DNA of 64,000 nucleotides from Saprospiraceae bacterium (GTDB lineage Bacteria; Bacteroidota; Bacteroidia; Chitinophagales; Saprospiraceae), in contig CATQHI010000002.1 of NCBI GenBank assembly GCA_958295895.1, forward strand, positions 372,001 to 436,000, given 5' to 3'. Below are positions 17,372-25,543 of this stretch, in pieces. How positions within the stretch are numbered: position 1 is the stretch's first letter; every line of letters starts with the position of its first letter. The notes beneath the pieces were generated by a model, which did not search any database, was not told where the DNA came from, and saw only the letters and a program-made list of their open reading frames with translations. Both the position numbers and the translations under genes were made by a program.

Positions 17372-18760
17372 TTCGGCGAAACAAATGACCAGTAATTTGA
17401 ATCTTTAGCTAAGTTTCAAAACGCTCTACGAACGAAATCTACATAATATGAAAACACTTAATGACGAGGAGAAGAAAGACAGGCTTGAAGCGGAAATTAG
17501 TAAGAGCGGATTCATACTAGAATATCAGGTTGGTGAAGCCTTTTCAAACAATGGCTGGACGGTAGTTTCAAATAAATATTATATTGATGACATAAGTCGA
17601 GTTCCGCGAGAAATCGATCTGTTAGTTTCAAAATCTACCCATATAGGAGAAGTTGAGATTGTAACGAATATTCTAATTAGCTGTAAAAAATCCGAGGAAA
17701 GAGATTGGGTGTTCTTATCGAAGCTCACTAAAACTAAATTCGAAACTTTAGAAATATTTTATCATAAGCGTATTAGTAATCAAAAGATTAAACATATTTA
17801 CGATAAGCAAAATATAGATTACCATGTCCTTACCGGACTTGAACAACATGGAATTAGTAAACACTTCATCAGCCTAGAATACGAAATTACTGCGTTTCAA
17901 GAAGTTTTGAAGAAGAATCAAAAACTTCAGAATCAAACCAATATATACCGGTCAATTGAATCTTTAATAAAGGCGCAGGCATATGAATTAGGTAAGTTAG
18001 ACGAGCCAAAGTCATCAGGCCCAATCAGCTATTTCTATTTGCTGAATGTGACAGATACGAATATGTACTTAGGGACTTTTAGCGAGGGGGGTAGGTTGTC
18101 ATTTGAAGAAAAAGAATCTATTAATTACAAAAACCATTATATAGTGAATGGAGATGAAGGTGAATTTAATATTTCTTTCATCACACCTGGACGGTTAGAT
18201 AAATCTATCCAATATTATAACAAACTACATGAAAGCAAAGCGCAAATTGTCTTTAAGGAGGTTGATGCGTTTTATTTTAAACTACTTATAGATTCAAACG
18301 CTCGAAGCGAGTTTAACAAAATTATCAATAATGATTTTCAAAAGGTTATCGAGTTTTACTTAGACGACAAAGATCTTGAATACTTTCATCACGTAGGTGC
18401 ATTTATGAAATATGACCCAGATACAAATGCTATTATTATTCAAAGCGAAGTATTCAATGACGAGCTAATAAAACAGCTGAAGCAAAGTTCTAGCTTCCGG
18501 CGTAGAATACGAAATTGGTTTAAGCAGAATTATAAATTTGAGGGTAAGTTTAATTTGGAACAAATAATTAATTTGGAAAGGTACTACGATGAGGACGATA
18601 CAGACTATGGGTTTGAATTAAATTAAAATATTCGCCGAACACCGCGCCATCGTCAAGCCGGCGGCGGTGCTTTCAAGAGTCAAAGAAGATTTTTCGGCTA
18701 GGAGAGAAAGTTCCTTACCCGTAAGTTGGTCGGTGAAGCCGGCCTGCGGTGGCGCAATCG
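17372..18760 (+). mobile_element. Integron-like gene cassette 1
   Basis: Defined by G^TT junctions at 17371/17372 and 18760/18761. The first ten bases including the G (17371-17380, GTTCGGCGAA) are the exact reverse complement of 18631-18640 (TTCGCCGAAC), as expected if the excised circle rebuilds a complete attC from its two ends. Contains one AT-rich ORF in the cassette orientation and ends with attC1. Confidence 0.8.
17448..18626 (+). CDS. Cassette-borne PD-(D/E)XK-like nuclease domain protein
   Basis: 392 residues. The N-terminal about 110 residues look like a restriction-endonuclease-like fold: E30 in EYQVGEAFSNNGW, then REIDLLV with D57 and ILISCKKS with K80, spaced as in Mrr-like enzymes. 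The acidic or glutamine residue before the lysine is a serine here (S78-C79-K80), so activity is uncertain. The C-terminal 250 residues are not recognised; they end in a basic helix region (SFRRRIRNWFKQNYKF). Codon use is strongly AT-rich compared with the chromosome, which with the cassette boundaries indicates horizontal gain. A defence or addiction role is inferred from fold and context only. Start ATG 17448 lies 75 bp inside the cassette. Confidence 0.65.
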   Translation: MKTLNDEEKKDRLEAEISKSGFILEYQVGEAFSNNGWTVVSNKYYIDDISRVPREIDLLVSKSTHIGEVEIVTNILISCKKSEERDWVFLSKLTKTKFETLEIFYHKRISNQKIKHIYDKQNIDYHVLTGLEQHGISKHFISLEYEITAFQEVLKKNQKLQNQTNIYRSIESLIKAQAYELGKLDEPKSSGPISYFYLLNVTDTNMYLGTFSEGGRLSFEEKESINYKNHYIVNGDEGEFNISFITPGRLDKSIQYYNKLHESKAQIVFKEVDAFYFKLLIDSNARSEFNKIINNDFQKVIEFYLDDKDLEYFHHVGAFMKYDPDTNAIIIQSEVFNDELIKQLKQSSSFRRRIRNWFKQNYKFEGKFNLEQIINLERYYDEDDTDYGFELN

Positions 18761-18766
18761 TTGTGT
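18634..18766 (+). other. attC1 recombination site
   Basis: 133 nt bounded by R'' GCCGAAC (18634-18640) and R' GTTGTGT (18760-18766). Inner arms GCGCCATCGTCAAGCCGGC (18644-18662) and GCCGGCCTGCGGTGGCGC pair with one unpaired base and two mismatches, the layout of an attC with an extrahelical base. A long variable terminal loop of about 75 nt separates the arms. Confidence 0.8.
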
Positions 18767-20309
18767 GCAACCAATAAAGCACCTAAGGACATTAAGGAAT
18801 AGGATAAGTTAATAAAACTTGAAAATCTATTCGGATGAAAAACTTACAAGCTTGGTCTCCACTACTTATAAATTTTAAGAAAGAAACTGAAAAGCTATTT
18901 GATTTAGGGTGTCAAGCCATTGAAAAATGGCCTGATGATTTATCAAACTGGTATGTCAATTCGTTTGACAAACTGATTGAAAACGCCAAGAAATTCAACA
19001 AAGACTATAAATATGAAGTTACAACTTTACTCTGTGAATTGATTAGAAGCGATTATGCTTTGAACTTCATGGCTGGGAGTAAGAATTTGCTCAAAAACCC
19101 TCTTGAAATTTGGTCAATTCATGAAAAGGTTAGATTTGTAAGAGATTCTTACGAGAGTATATATCAAAACTTTGCATTTATAACATTCATATCTGATTAC
19201 AATAAGTCTGACGTAGAAAATTATAGATCAGATTGGTATTATCCACATAAGTCTAAAGATGGAATTAGGCACGGGGAAAATAGTGATGACAACTGGGCAT
19301 ATGCTGGTAACCATGTTACAGGAAAACAATATATATTAAGCACATCTCGTATTTTTTCGTGGTTGTCTGCTGACCAGAAGAAGCTCTTGAAAAACGTGAG
19401 AAATAGCGATAGTCACTATAAAACAATCATAATTGATGATAGTGTATTCTTATTGGATGGAGACAAATCTGTTGAAATAACAAATGATATTGATGAACTA
19501 TCTGACTATCTATTAGCCTGTCATCATATAATGTATGAATTATATGTGATTCTACTGTCTAAAGAAAAATTTTGGATTCTGCCTAGTGTGTTGTTAACTC
19601 TTAGCGAAGACTTCGGTTACAATAAAAAAGAGGTTGCATATGGATTGCTACAGCATGTTTTTGAAAGGATGCAGAAAAAGGAAGCAAAAGATAAATCTGC
19701 TAACGGAAAATCAAAATTAGGAGATGATCCTAAGAAATTAATATTGTTTTATGGTTTTATTATGCATGGAGCACTAATAGGCTTATGGGATATCTTAGAG
19801 GATAGTAAAGATGATATCAATGAACTTCTACAGCCGACTGGTAAGGAATTTTCAACCGATAAATTGCGAAATTTACAAAAAGAAGCAATTCTAGAAGTGA
19901 TAAATTTCTTTAGAATGTCAAGTGCAAAAATTGAGCAATTTATCGATAAGAAAGAAGTTGTTGAATATACGGAGTTAGAAATGCAAAATTATGAGAGTAT
20001 TGACTTACTGGAAGAAATAGATAACTACACAAGTAGTTTAAAGAGAGCACTAGAGGCTAAAGATCATGGTAGTATGATGTTATTTACAATTCTTCCCGCT
20101 GGAATGGCATTTATTACACCTCTCGGTAAGTTGTACGAAAAATTTCAAACAGTCTTTACGGATATTGAATGAGAAATGCACACAACATTGCGCCATCGTC
20201 AAGCCGGCGGTGAGGCTTTTAGGCGTCGATGAAGGCTATAAAAGGCGACTTAAAGCTGGTCGAGACCCGGATGTTGACTGGTATTAGCCGGCCTGCGGTG
20301 GCGCACCCG
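18761..20309 (+). mobile_element. Integron-like gene cassette 2
   Basis: From the TT of attC1 to the G of attC2. Its first ten bases with the preceding G (18760-18769, GTTGTGTGCA) are the exact reverse complement of 20177-20186 (TGCACACAAC) in attC2. This is an independent second fulfilment of the cassette rule. Confidence 0.82.
18835..20172 (+). CDS. Cassette-borne helical protein with HEPN-type RNxxxH motif
   Basis: 445 residues, mostly predicted helical, no signal peptide. No family could be named. The segment KKLLKNVRNSDSH contains R189-N190-x3-H194, the R(N/D/H)x3-4H signature of HEPN ribonucleases, at the start of what looks like a helix and loop. A second hydrophobic stretch (GLLQHVFERMQ..LILFYGFIMHGALIGLWDIL) and a C-terminal hydrophobic segment (HGSMMLFTILPAGMAFITPL) are visible. 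AT-rich codon use as in cassette 1. Cassettes of this kind often carry defence functions; a toxin-like RNase role is inference from a short motif. Stop lies eight bases before attC2's R''. Confidence 0.6.
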   Translation: MKNLQAWSPLLINFKKETEKLFDLGCQAIEKWPDDLSNWYVNSFDKLIENAKKFNKDYKYEVTTLLCELIRSDYALNFMAGSKNLLKNPLEIWSIHEKVRFVRDSYESIYQNFAFITFISDYNKSDVENYRSDWYYPHKSKDGIRHGENSDDNWAYAGNHVTGKQYILSTSRIFSWLSADQKKLLKNVRNSDSHYKTIIIDDSVFLLDGDKSVEITNDIDELSDYLLACHHIMYELYVILLSKEKFWILPSVLLTLSEDFGYNKKEVAYGLLQHVFERMQKKEAKDKSANGKSKLGDDPKKLILFYGFIMHGALIGLWDILEDSKDDINELLQPTGKEFSTDKLRNLQKEAILEVINFFRMSSAKIEQFIDKKEVVEYTELEMQNYESIDLLEEIDNYTSSLKRALEAKDHGSMMLFTILPAGMAFITPLGKLYEKFQTVFTDIE

Positions 20310-20315
20310 TTGGGC
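20180..20315 (+). other. attC2 recombination site
   Basis: 136 nt bounded by R'' ACACAAC (20180-20186) and R' GTTGGGC (20309-20315), the latter a perfect GTTRRRY. The inner arms GCGCCATCGTCAAGCCGGC and GCCGGCCTGCGGTGGCGCA are identical to those of attC1, while the loop sequence differs. Conserved arms in neighbouring attC sites are typical of resident arrays. Confidence 0.82.
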
Positions 20316-20739
20316 GACACCCGCTGAGGCGGGCGAGAAGAAAACCGGATTGTCTGTCTGAAACAGCGGTAGAATCAACTTTCAAAAGTACCTGTAAGAA
20401 ATTCAAATAATAATATGAGCTACGTGTTTAAAGTTGCACAACCTAATGGCGAAGAATTACCGATTACAGTCGAAGCAGGTGTTCCTCTATTTGTCTTAGG
20501 AGCAAATGGAAGCGGCAAGTCTTCGTTAATGACGAAGTTTTATCAACAAAATCCACAAGAGGCGAGAAGGATCTTAGCACATAGACGAACATGGTTCTCA
20601 GAAAGTGCAACAAATTTGACAGCCCATGCAAAAAAGCAGACAGTAGGTTATATTAAATCCAATGACAGTACATGGTCCTCCCGATGGACAGATACCTATG
20701 CTGATAAAAGATCAAGTATTTCAATATTTGATTTAAGTA
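20310..20739 (+). mobile_element. Cassette 3, truncated by IS630
   Basis: Starts with TTGGGC after attC2 and carries an ATPase gene in the cassette orientation. The expected closing site (R'' GCCCAAC followed by the GCGCCATCG arm) is not found before 25543, so the cassette's right end is lost. Confidence 0.6.
20415..20739 (+). pseudogene. AAA/ABC-type ATPase, 3'-truncated by insertion
   Basis: About 108 residues remain. Walker A is LGANGSGKSSLMTKFY (residues about 31-46), followed by RRILAHRRTWFSESATNLT and DKRSSISIFDL, a pattern found in defence-linked ATPases of the Septu/retron-associated type (RRTWF .. RSSIAIYDL). Signature and Walker B are missing: the gene runs into the IS630 end at 20740, and the DNA beyond the element belongs to an unrelated gene on the other strand. 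So an IS-associated deletion or rearrangement, not only simple insertion, removed the rest. Confidence 0.7.
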
Positions 20740-21893
20740 TACTCGGCGCGGTCATCTTATGTGAAAAGTGGGGAAGCACCGATCTTGGAGGTGTCAAGCC
20801 ATCCAACCCATGTACTTCCCCGTGATCAGCGAAGCTGACCTTGAACAAGCAAGGTACCATCAAATCCATTCTGCCCACCACGTGATCCGCCAGCGCATGC
20901 ACTATCTGATCCTGCGCGCTCAGGGCTTCGGCCCGGGGCAGTGCGCTAAGATCCTAGGCATTCACCCCAACACGGCCACCCACTGGGCCAAGTGCTACCT
21001 GGCGGAGGGCTTAGCGGGCTTGCTGCGTTATGCCCCCTGCCGTCCAGCCAGTGCGCTCATCCAGCATCGGAGCGAGCTGTGCGCAGCCTTCACCTCCGAG
21101 CCGCCCCGCTCTATCGCCCAGGCCGCTCAAGTTATCGCGCAGCGTACCGGACTACGACGGGGGCTGACCCAGACGCGTCGTTTTATCAAGCACACCCTGG
21201 GCATGAAGTGTCGCCGCTTCCGCTGCCTGCCCGGTGGTAAGCTCTCCTTAGCAGAACTCGCTGCCCGGCAACTCGCTTTTTTGCGCGACACCCTGCAGCC
21301 CCTCCTGGAACAATCCGCTACCGAAGCCATCGACCTGTACTTCGTGGATGCGGCCCATCCCGTGCAAGGCTTTCACACCGGCCGGGTATGGAGCCCCCAA
21401 CCCTTGGCGGTTCGTACTCCGTCGGGACGTCACCGCCTCAACATCCTCGGTGCCCTGGATAGTCACCGCCAGGAGCTCTACAGCATCACGACACCAGACT
21501 ACATTCAAGCTACTACGGTGGTCGAACTGCTGAACTTACTGCGCCAGGAACGCCCCGGCCGGCCTATCTACCTGGTATTAGACAATGCCCGCTATCAGCG
21601 CTGTACCTTGGTCCAGCAGGCTGCCCAACAACTCGACATCCAGTTGGTCTACTTACCGGCCTACTCCCCCAACCTGAACCTGATCGAGCGCTTTTGGAAG
21701 TTCCTCAAAAAGCAGGCTCTGGCCGGCTATCACTTTGCCACCAAGCAGGAGTTCGAGGAGGCGATCTACTGGTTTATCGACGAGGTCAACAACGGCGAGC
21801 ATCAGGCACAACTGCGCACTTTACTCGCACCTAACTTCCAGCAGCTGCTCAAACCACCCGCAGACTTTTCACATAAGGTGGCCGCGTGAAGTA
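20740..21893 (+). mobile_element. IS630-family insertion sequence
   Basis: 1154 bp flanked by TA on both sides (20738-20739, 21894-21895), the family's target. Terminal inverted repeats of 30 bp match at 25 positions and share CTTATGTGAAAAGT. One transposase gene. GC content is high, like the chromosome, in contrast to its AT-rich surroundings. It joins the truncated cassette-3 ATPase to the truncated 3' end of the STAND gene. Confidence 0.9.
20810..21889 (+). CDS. IS630-family transposase
   Basis: 359 residues from the ATG at 20810. N-terminal helix-turn-helix (GQCAKILGIHPNTATHWAKCYLAEGLAGLL), then the DDE catalytic core: first D in YFVDAAH, second in IYLVLDNARYQ, glutamate in YSPNLNLIERFWKFLK, all typical of IS630/Tc1-mariner enzymes. 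Cut-and-paste transposition into TA. Complete, and its stop lies inside the right inverted repeat. Confidence 0.92.
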   Translation: MYFPVISEADLEQARYHQIHSAHHVIRQRMHYLILRAQGFGPGQCAKILGIHPNTATHWAKCYLAEGLAGLLRYAPCRPASALIQHRSELCAAFTSEPPRSIAQAAQVIAQRTGLRRGLTQTRRFIKHTLGMKCRRFRCLPGGKLSLAELAARQLAFLRDTLQPLLEQSATEAIDLYFVDAAHPVQGFHTGRVWSPQPLAVRTPSGRHRLNILGALDSHRQELYSITTPDYIQATTVVELLNLLRQERPGRPIYLVLDNARYQRCTLVQQAAQQLDIQLVYLPAYSPNLNLIERFWKFLKKQALAGYHFATKQEFEEAIYWFIDEVNNGEHQAQLRTLLAPNFQQLLKPPADFSHKVAA

Positions 21894-22963
21894 TAGCATC
21901 CCAATTTGACCTAATCGACCTTTAGAATGACCTAGAAAGAAGGTGTATTTACCGTCATTTTCATGTTGGTCTGATAAGCTGTCGGCAAGTACGTGAGCGT
22001 CTAAAGCAAATTTTTGTGCGAAGTCGATGCGGCCGTTACTCCGATAATAATTAGATATGACCTGTAGTAGTTCGTACTGTTCAATGCTCCTATCTTCTAT
22101 GTCCTTGCTAATTTGAACTGAAGCACCTACGAAAAATTCACTATCATCTTTTGATAAGTTAACAATGTTATTAGCAATGTCAAAGGTGACAAGCTTTAAT
22201 AGCCGACTTCGAACTGTAACTGCCGTTTCTTGCCAGAGCTGCCTGAGTTTATGCCTTAAGACATCCCGAACTACTTGATTTATTCTGTATTTATTTTGAT
22301 GATCGGCATCAGGTACTAACCAGCCTCGATACGAAAGTGATGCGAGAACTGAATTAATGTTATTGAAGGCTGGAACTAATAAAGTGAGTTGCGCCGAAAC
22401 AACCGGGACGGCGGGTAATAAGGCAAATAACGATAAGCATTTTTTCTCATCATTATCTAATTCCTCCAAATCGTAGATTGCCTCTACTACATCACGTGGG
22501 GTAGTTCTTTTCAACTTTTTATAATCTGTCCATATACCATGGTTTTCGTCTAATTGCAGTAGCCCCTTTCTCTGTAAATTTGCTAATAAATGTTCTAGTC
22601 TATATTCTGGATTAACTTTAATTGACGAGCGTAAATTTTTGGCTAGAATTTCAATGACTAACGTATTCCCTCCTATAGCGTGGTAGATGGACGTTAAGCG
22701 TTGATGGTCATTCTGACTTTGATTTCCAGCATGCGTTTCAAACAGTTTGATAGCGCGACCTACTGGTAATGCATCAACCTTGATAACATTTATTTGCTCG
22801 AACTCCGAGATGCGTGAGGTGATGGCGATATGGAAGTTCAGTAGTTGACGTATATAGATGTAGTTCTCATCAAGTTCAGTGAGTTCATTTATACTGTCAA
22901 ACACTATTAAAACGGGCTTATTTAACAGCAGTTCTCACTATCGGTCATCTTAGCCAGGGTTGC

Positions 22964-22971
22964 TACTTTTG
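22964..22971 (+). promoter_or_regulatory. -7 box (TACTTTTG) of the IS4-like transposase
   Basis: Exact TAnnTTTG match ending four bases before the ATG at 22975, which would give an almost leaderless message. Confidence 0.4.
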
Positions 22972-22974
22972 TTT

Positions 22975-24291
22975 ATGGCCGGCCCCGATACGTCTCCGCT
23001 CAGCGAACAGCTCAGCTTCGACCACCTCTACAACCAATTGATCGTCCCCTTTTTCCGCTCCCTAGATGACGGCAGAGCCTTCAACGCCAGCTATGCGCTG
23101 CTGGATGCGCTCAAGGCTGCCTTTGCCATCTACTCGCTCAAGATACCCTCCCTGTTTCAGTTCCGTACGATGTCCCAGGCCGAAGATCACAACCTGAGCA
23201 CGGTCTACAAAATCGGTCGTATCCCCAGCGATAACGGCCTGCGTAAGCTGCTCGATGGGCTAGACCCGGCCGCTCTGCGCGCCGGCTTTGCTCACCTGGC
23301 CGAGCACGTCAAGGCAAGCGGACTCCTCCAGCGCTACCACGTCTACGAGGACTACGTGGCCGTCAGCGTGGACGGGGTGGAGCACTTTTGCTCCAAGCAG
23401 GTCTCCTGCCCGCGTTGTCTACAGCGGCGTCACCGCGACGGGAGTGTGTCCAACTACCATGCCATGCTGAGTGCGGTCATGGTCAAACCCGGACTGGCCG
23501 AGGTGCTGCCCTGGGACCACGAGCCGATGACGCAGCAGGACGGAGAGGTCAAAAACGACTGTGAGCGTACGGCCGTGCACCGGCTGCTGGCTAACTTCGA
23601 GGCGACCCACCCCGAACTGGCGACCATCTTCGTGCTCGATGCGCTCTACGCCTGTGCCCCGGTGGTCCAACGCATCGGCCAAAACGCACACTGGCGCTAC
23701 CTCATCGGCGTCAAGGACAAGGGCCACGCCCACCTGTTTACCCAGTTCGATGAACTGGATAGCCAGTACCAGGTCCCCTGGCAGGAGTGGAAGACGAAGG
23801 CCGGGGAGGACTATGCAATAGGCTACGCTAATGGGCTGGAGCTGAACGCCACCAACGCTGAGGTGGCGGTCAACATGCTCTACGCCATTATCCGCGACGC
23901 TAAGGGTAAGGAGACGACCTTCACCTTCATCACCAACCTGGAGCTGAGCCCCGACAACGTAGCGGAGTTATTGGCCGTGGGGCGCGCGCGCTGGAAGATC
24001 GAAAACGAGACGTTCAACACGCTCAAAAACCAGGGCTATCACTTTGAACATAATTACGGTCACGGCCAGCAGCATCTCTGCACGGTCATGGCCTACGTGA
24101 TGCTGCTTGCCTTCTGGGTCGACCAACTCCAGCAGGCTGCCAACCGCAAGTTTTGGGCCCTGCTCACTAAACTCAAAACGCGCGTCAAGTTATGGGACGC
24201 CACCCGTGCGGTCTTCCGGGTCGTGCCCGTCCAGTCCATGGACGCTCTGCACGATCAGCTCATCGACCTGTACTGCGTCAGGCTCATCTGA
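22975..24291 (+). CDS. IS4-superfamily DDE transposase
   Basis: 438 residues from the ATG at 22975. First catalytic aspartate in VAVSVDGVEHF, followed at once by a cysteine cluster CSKQVSCPRCLQRRH seen in one branch of these transposases; second aspartate in TIFVLDALYA; the glutamate in the RWKIENETFNTLKNQG signature (R-x3-E-x6-K) and then FEHNYGHG. Complete gene within an intact element. Confidence 0.85.
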   Translation: MAGPDTSPLSEQLSFDHLYNQLIVPFFRSLDDGRAFNASYALLDALKAAFAIYSLKIPSLFQFRTMSQAEDHNLSTVYKIGRIPSDNGLRKLLDGLDPAALRAGFAHLAEHVKASGLLQRYHVYEDYVAVSVDGVEHFCSKQVSCPRCLQRRHRDGSVSNYHAMLSAVMVKPGLAEVLPWDHEPMTQQDGEVKNDCERTAVHRLLANFEATHPELATIFVLDALYACAPVVQRIGQNAHWRYLIGVKDKGHAHLFTQFDELDSQYQVPWQEWKTKAGEDYAIGYANGLELNATNAEVAVNMLYAIIRDAKGKETTFTFITNLELSPDNVAELLAVGRARWKIENETFNTLKNQGYHFEHNYGHGQQHLCTVMAYVMLLAFWVDQLQQAANRKFWALLTKLKTRVKLWDATRAVFRVVPVQSMDALHDQLIDLYCVRLI

Positions 24292-25038
24292 CCGATAGTG
24301 AGAACTGCTGCTTATTTAAAGAGTTTATGTTTCTAATTATCAAATCCATTTTTTGCTCGCTAGTAGCGGCAGAAGTAAAATCTATATTCAATGTGTCAGC
24401 TATGGATAGAAAACCAGTGCTCATACTGGTACCTTCTGGAATCCATGCGACGTGGTTATAACTATGGATATGAGTGTGAAAATATTGAGCGGCTACTGTA
24501 GTTTTTCCGATCCCACCCTCACCATTGATAAGAACGCAGGAGCCGCTTTCTTGAAAGAGTGCTGTTTTAATTTGGTGAAGATAATTTTCGCCGCCATCAA
24601 TGAATACTTCAGGCTTTTGAGGCGGCGATGTAAGAAATAATGGAGGTTGCTCTACATTCTGTAGGTAGGTATCCCCTATGTGAACATTCCCTTCAGCCGT
24701 AATTGTGCTGTTAATCACGGCATTCTTAGCTGCCCCCGGTTTTCCAGCGCTATTTTCTCTATAAAATATTTGGATCTGGTCGACTAAGTTTTGTAGTCGT
24801 CTGGGATAATCTTTTACCAAAGTATCTTCCAAGAAGTCTACTCTCCCGTCCGGACCTAATCTGCAAACAACTCCAAAACTTCCGGCGCCAATAACATATA
24901 TTAGCAATGATGGATAAGCGTTTAACAGTACAGATAGTTGCCCGGTAACATTATCGTATGATTTTTCGCCAATACGTGATTTAAGTGTGGTAAAATCTAT
25001 TGGCGATAAGTTCATAATACGATGTTGGCACAGGTGTT

Positions 25039-25473
25039 TTATTGGCGATCGCCAACATTAAAGCTGCCTCCACTTTTTACCGTAGAATTAGAAACAACAT
25101 TTTTCTTAGTAAGGCTATTGTCGTTTTGTGAAGTGTTATTCGAGTCGCCAATATTCACATCACCATCAACAGTGAGTTCTACTTGATTAACTATATTCTT
25201 CTCGCGTTTATCAATTCTTTCTGCCCAACTCTTTAAATGATCTGATATATCTGGATCTTGAGCTAGTAGCAATAGTTTTGTTCTTATAAAAGACTCTTTG
25301 GCATTGGCATCATTGCTAGAAAGTATCGATTCAGCTTTAGGCTCATCAATGAGAAAGAGCGGGCGTATCTCGGCTATGAAAGCTGACACAAAATCGCTGC
25401 CGAAACGTTTCGCATCTGCGTTCGTCGTAAAAGCAGCGATTGCGAAAGGTAATACAGTAGTTAAAGGGTCCAT
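25039..25473 (-). CDS. Putative effector-associated partner of the STAND protein
   Basis: 144 residues from the ATG at 25473; a further ATG at 25482 is possible. The helical N-terminal part (about 1-95: DPLTTVLPFAIAAFTTNADAKRF .. HLKSWAERIDKREKN) is not recognised. The C-terminal part carries two copies of a motif, TVDGDVNIGD (101-110) and STVKSGGSFNVGD (130-142), that matches STITAEGNVHIGD in the STAND protein encoded 23 bp downstream. The shared motif and tight spacing indicate one operon and probably physical partnership. AT-rich codon use. Function is inferred from context. Confidence 0.6.
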   Translation of the reverse strand: MDPLTTVLPFAIAAFTTNADAKRFGSDFVSAFIAEIRPLFLIDEPKAESILSSNDANAKESFIRTKLLLLAQDPDISDHLKSWAERIDKREKNIVNQVELTVDGDVNIGDSNNTSQNDNSLTKKNVVSNSTVKSGGSFNVGDRQ

Positions 25474-25543
25474 ATATATCATAGGTTGTTGCAAGTAGTA
25501 ACTAAGTTGAGGCATGCATAGTTTCAAATTCCGACTCAGAGTT

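Larger units (their letters stand above)
22926..24310 (+). mobile_element. IS4-like insertion sequence with 9-bp target duplication
   Basis: 1385 bp with perfect 22-bp terminal inverted repeats (starting CAGCAGTTCTCACTATCGG) and an exact 9-bp target duplication CTTATTTAA at 22917-22925 and 24311-24319. One transposase gene, oriented opposite to the STAND gene it interrupts. The intact ends and duplication point to a recent event. Confidence 0.93.
21896..25015 (-). pseudogene. STAND (NB-ARC) NTPase, interrupted by one IS and 3'-truncated by another
   Basis: Reads 25015-24311, then continues 22916-21896 once the inserted element is removed; the join is in frame (codons TTA AAT AAG then CCC) and rebuilds the Walker B line LNKPVLIVFDSINE. 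N-terminal about 90 residues form an unrecognised small domain; residues 103-115 read STITAEGNVHIGD; P-loop GEGGIGKT is at 165-172. The 22904-side part has the winged-helix region (LRHKLRQLWQE) and likely the start of helical repeats (IEQYELLQVISNYYRSNGRIDFAQKFALDAHVLADSL). The C-terminal sensor is cut by IS630 at 21893. STAND NTPases of this layout act as intracellular pathogen or phage sensors; here both insertions should inactivate it. Confidence 0.8.

Noticed and set aside
16918..17447. Integron integrase gene next to the array
   Set aside because: No frame with tyrosine-recombinase motifs occurs here or elsewhere in the window.
18600..20340. CRISPR-like or simple REP interpretation of the two similar intergenic sequences
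   Set aside because: They are about 1.5 kb apart, each surrounds a single cassette boundary, and the self-complementary ends fit attC sites instead.
21620..21640. GCCCAAC inside the IS630 transposase as the missing R'' of attC3
   Set aside because: It is within transposase coding DNA of the inserted element and is not followed by the conserved GCGCCATCG arm.
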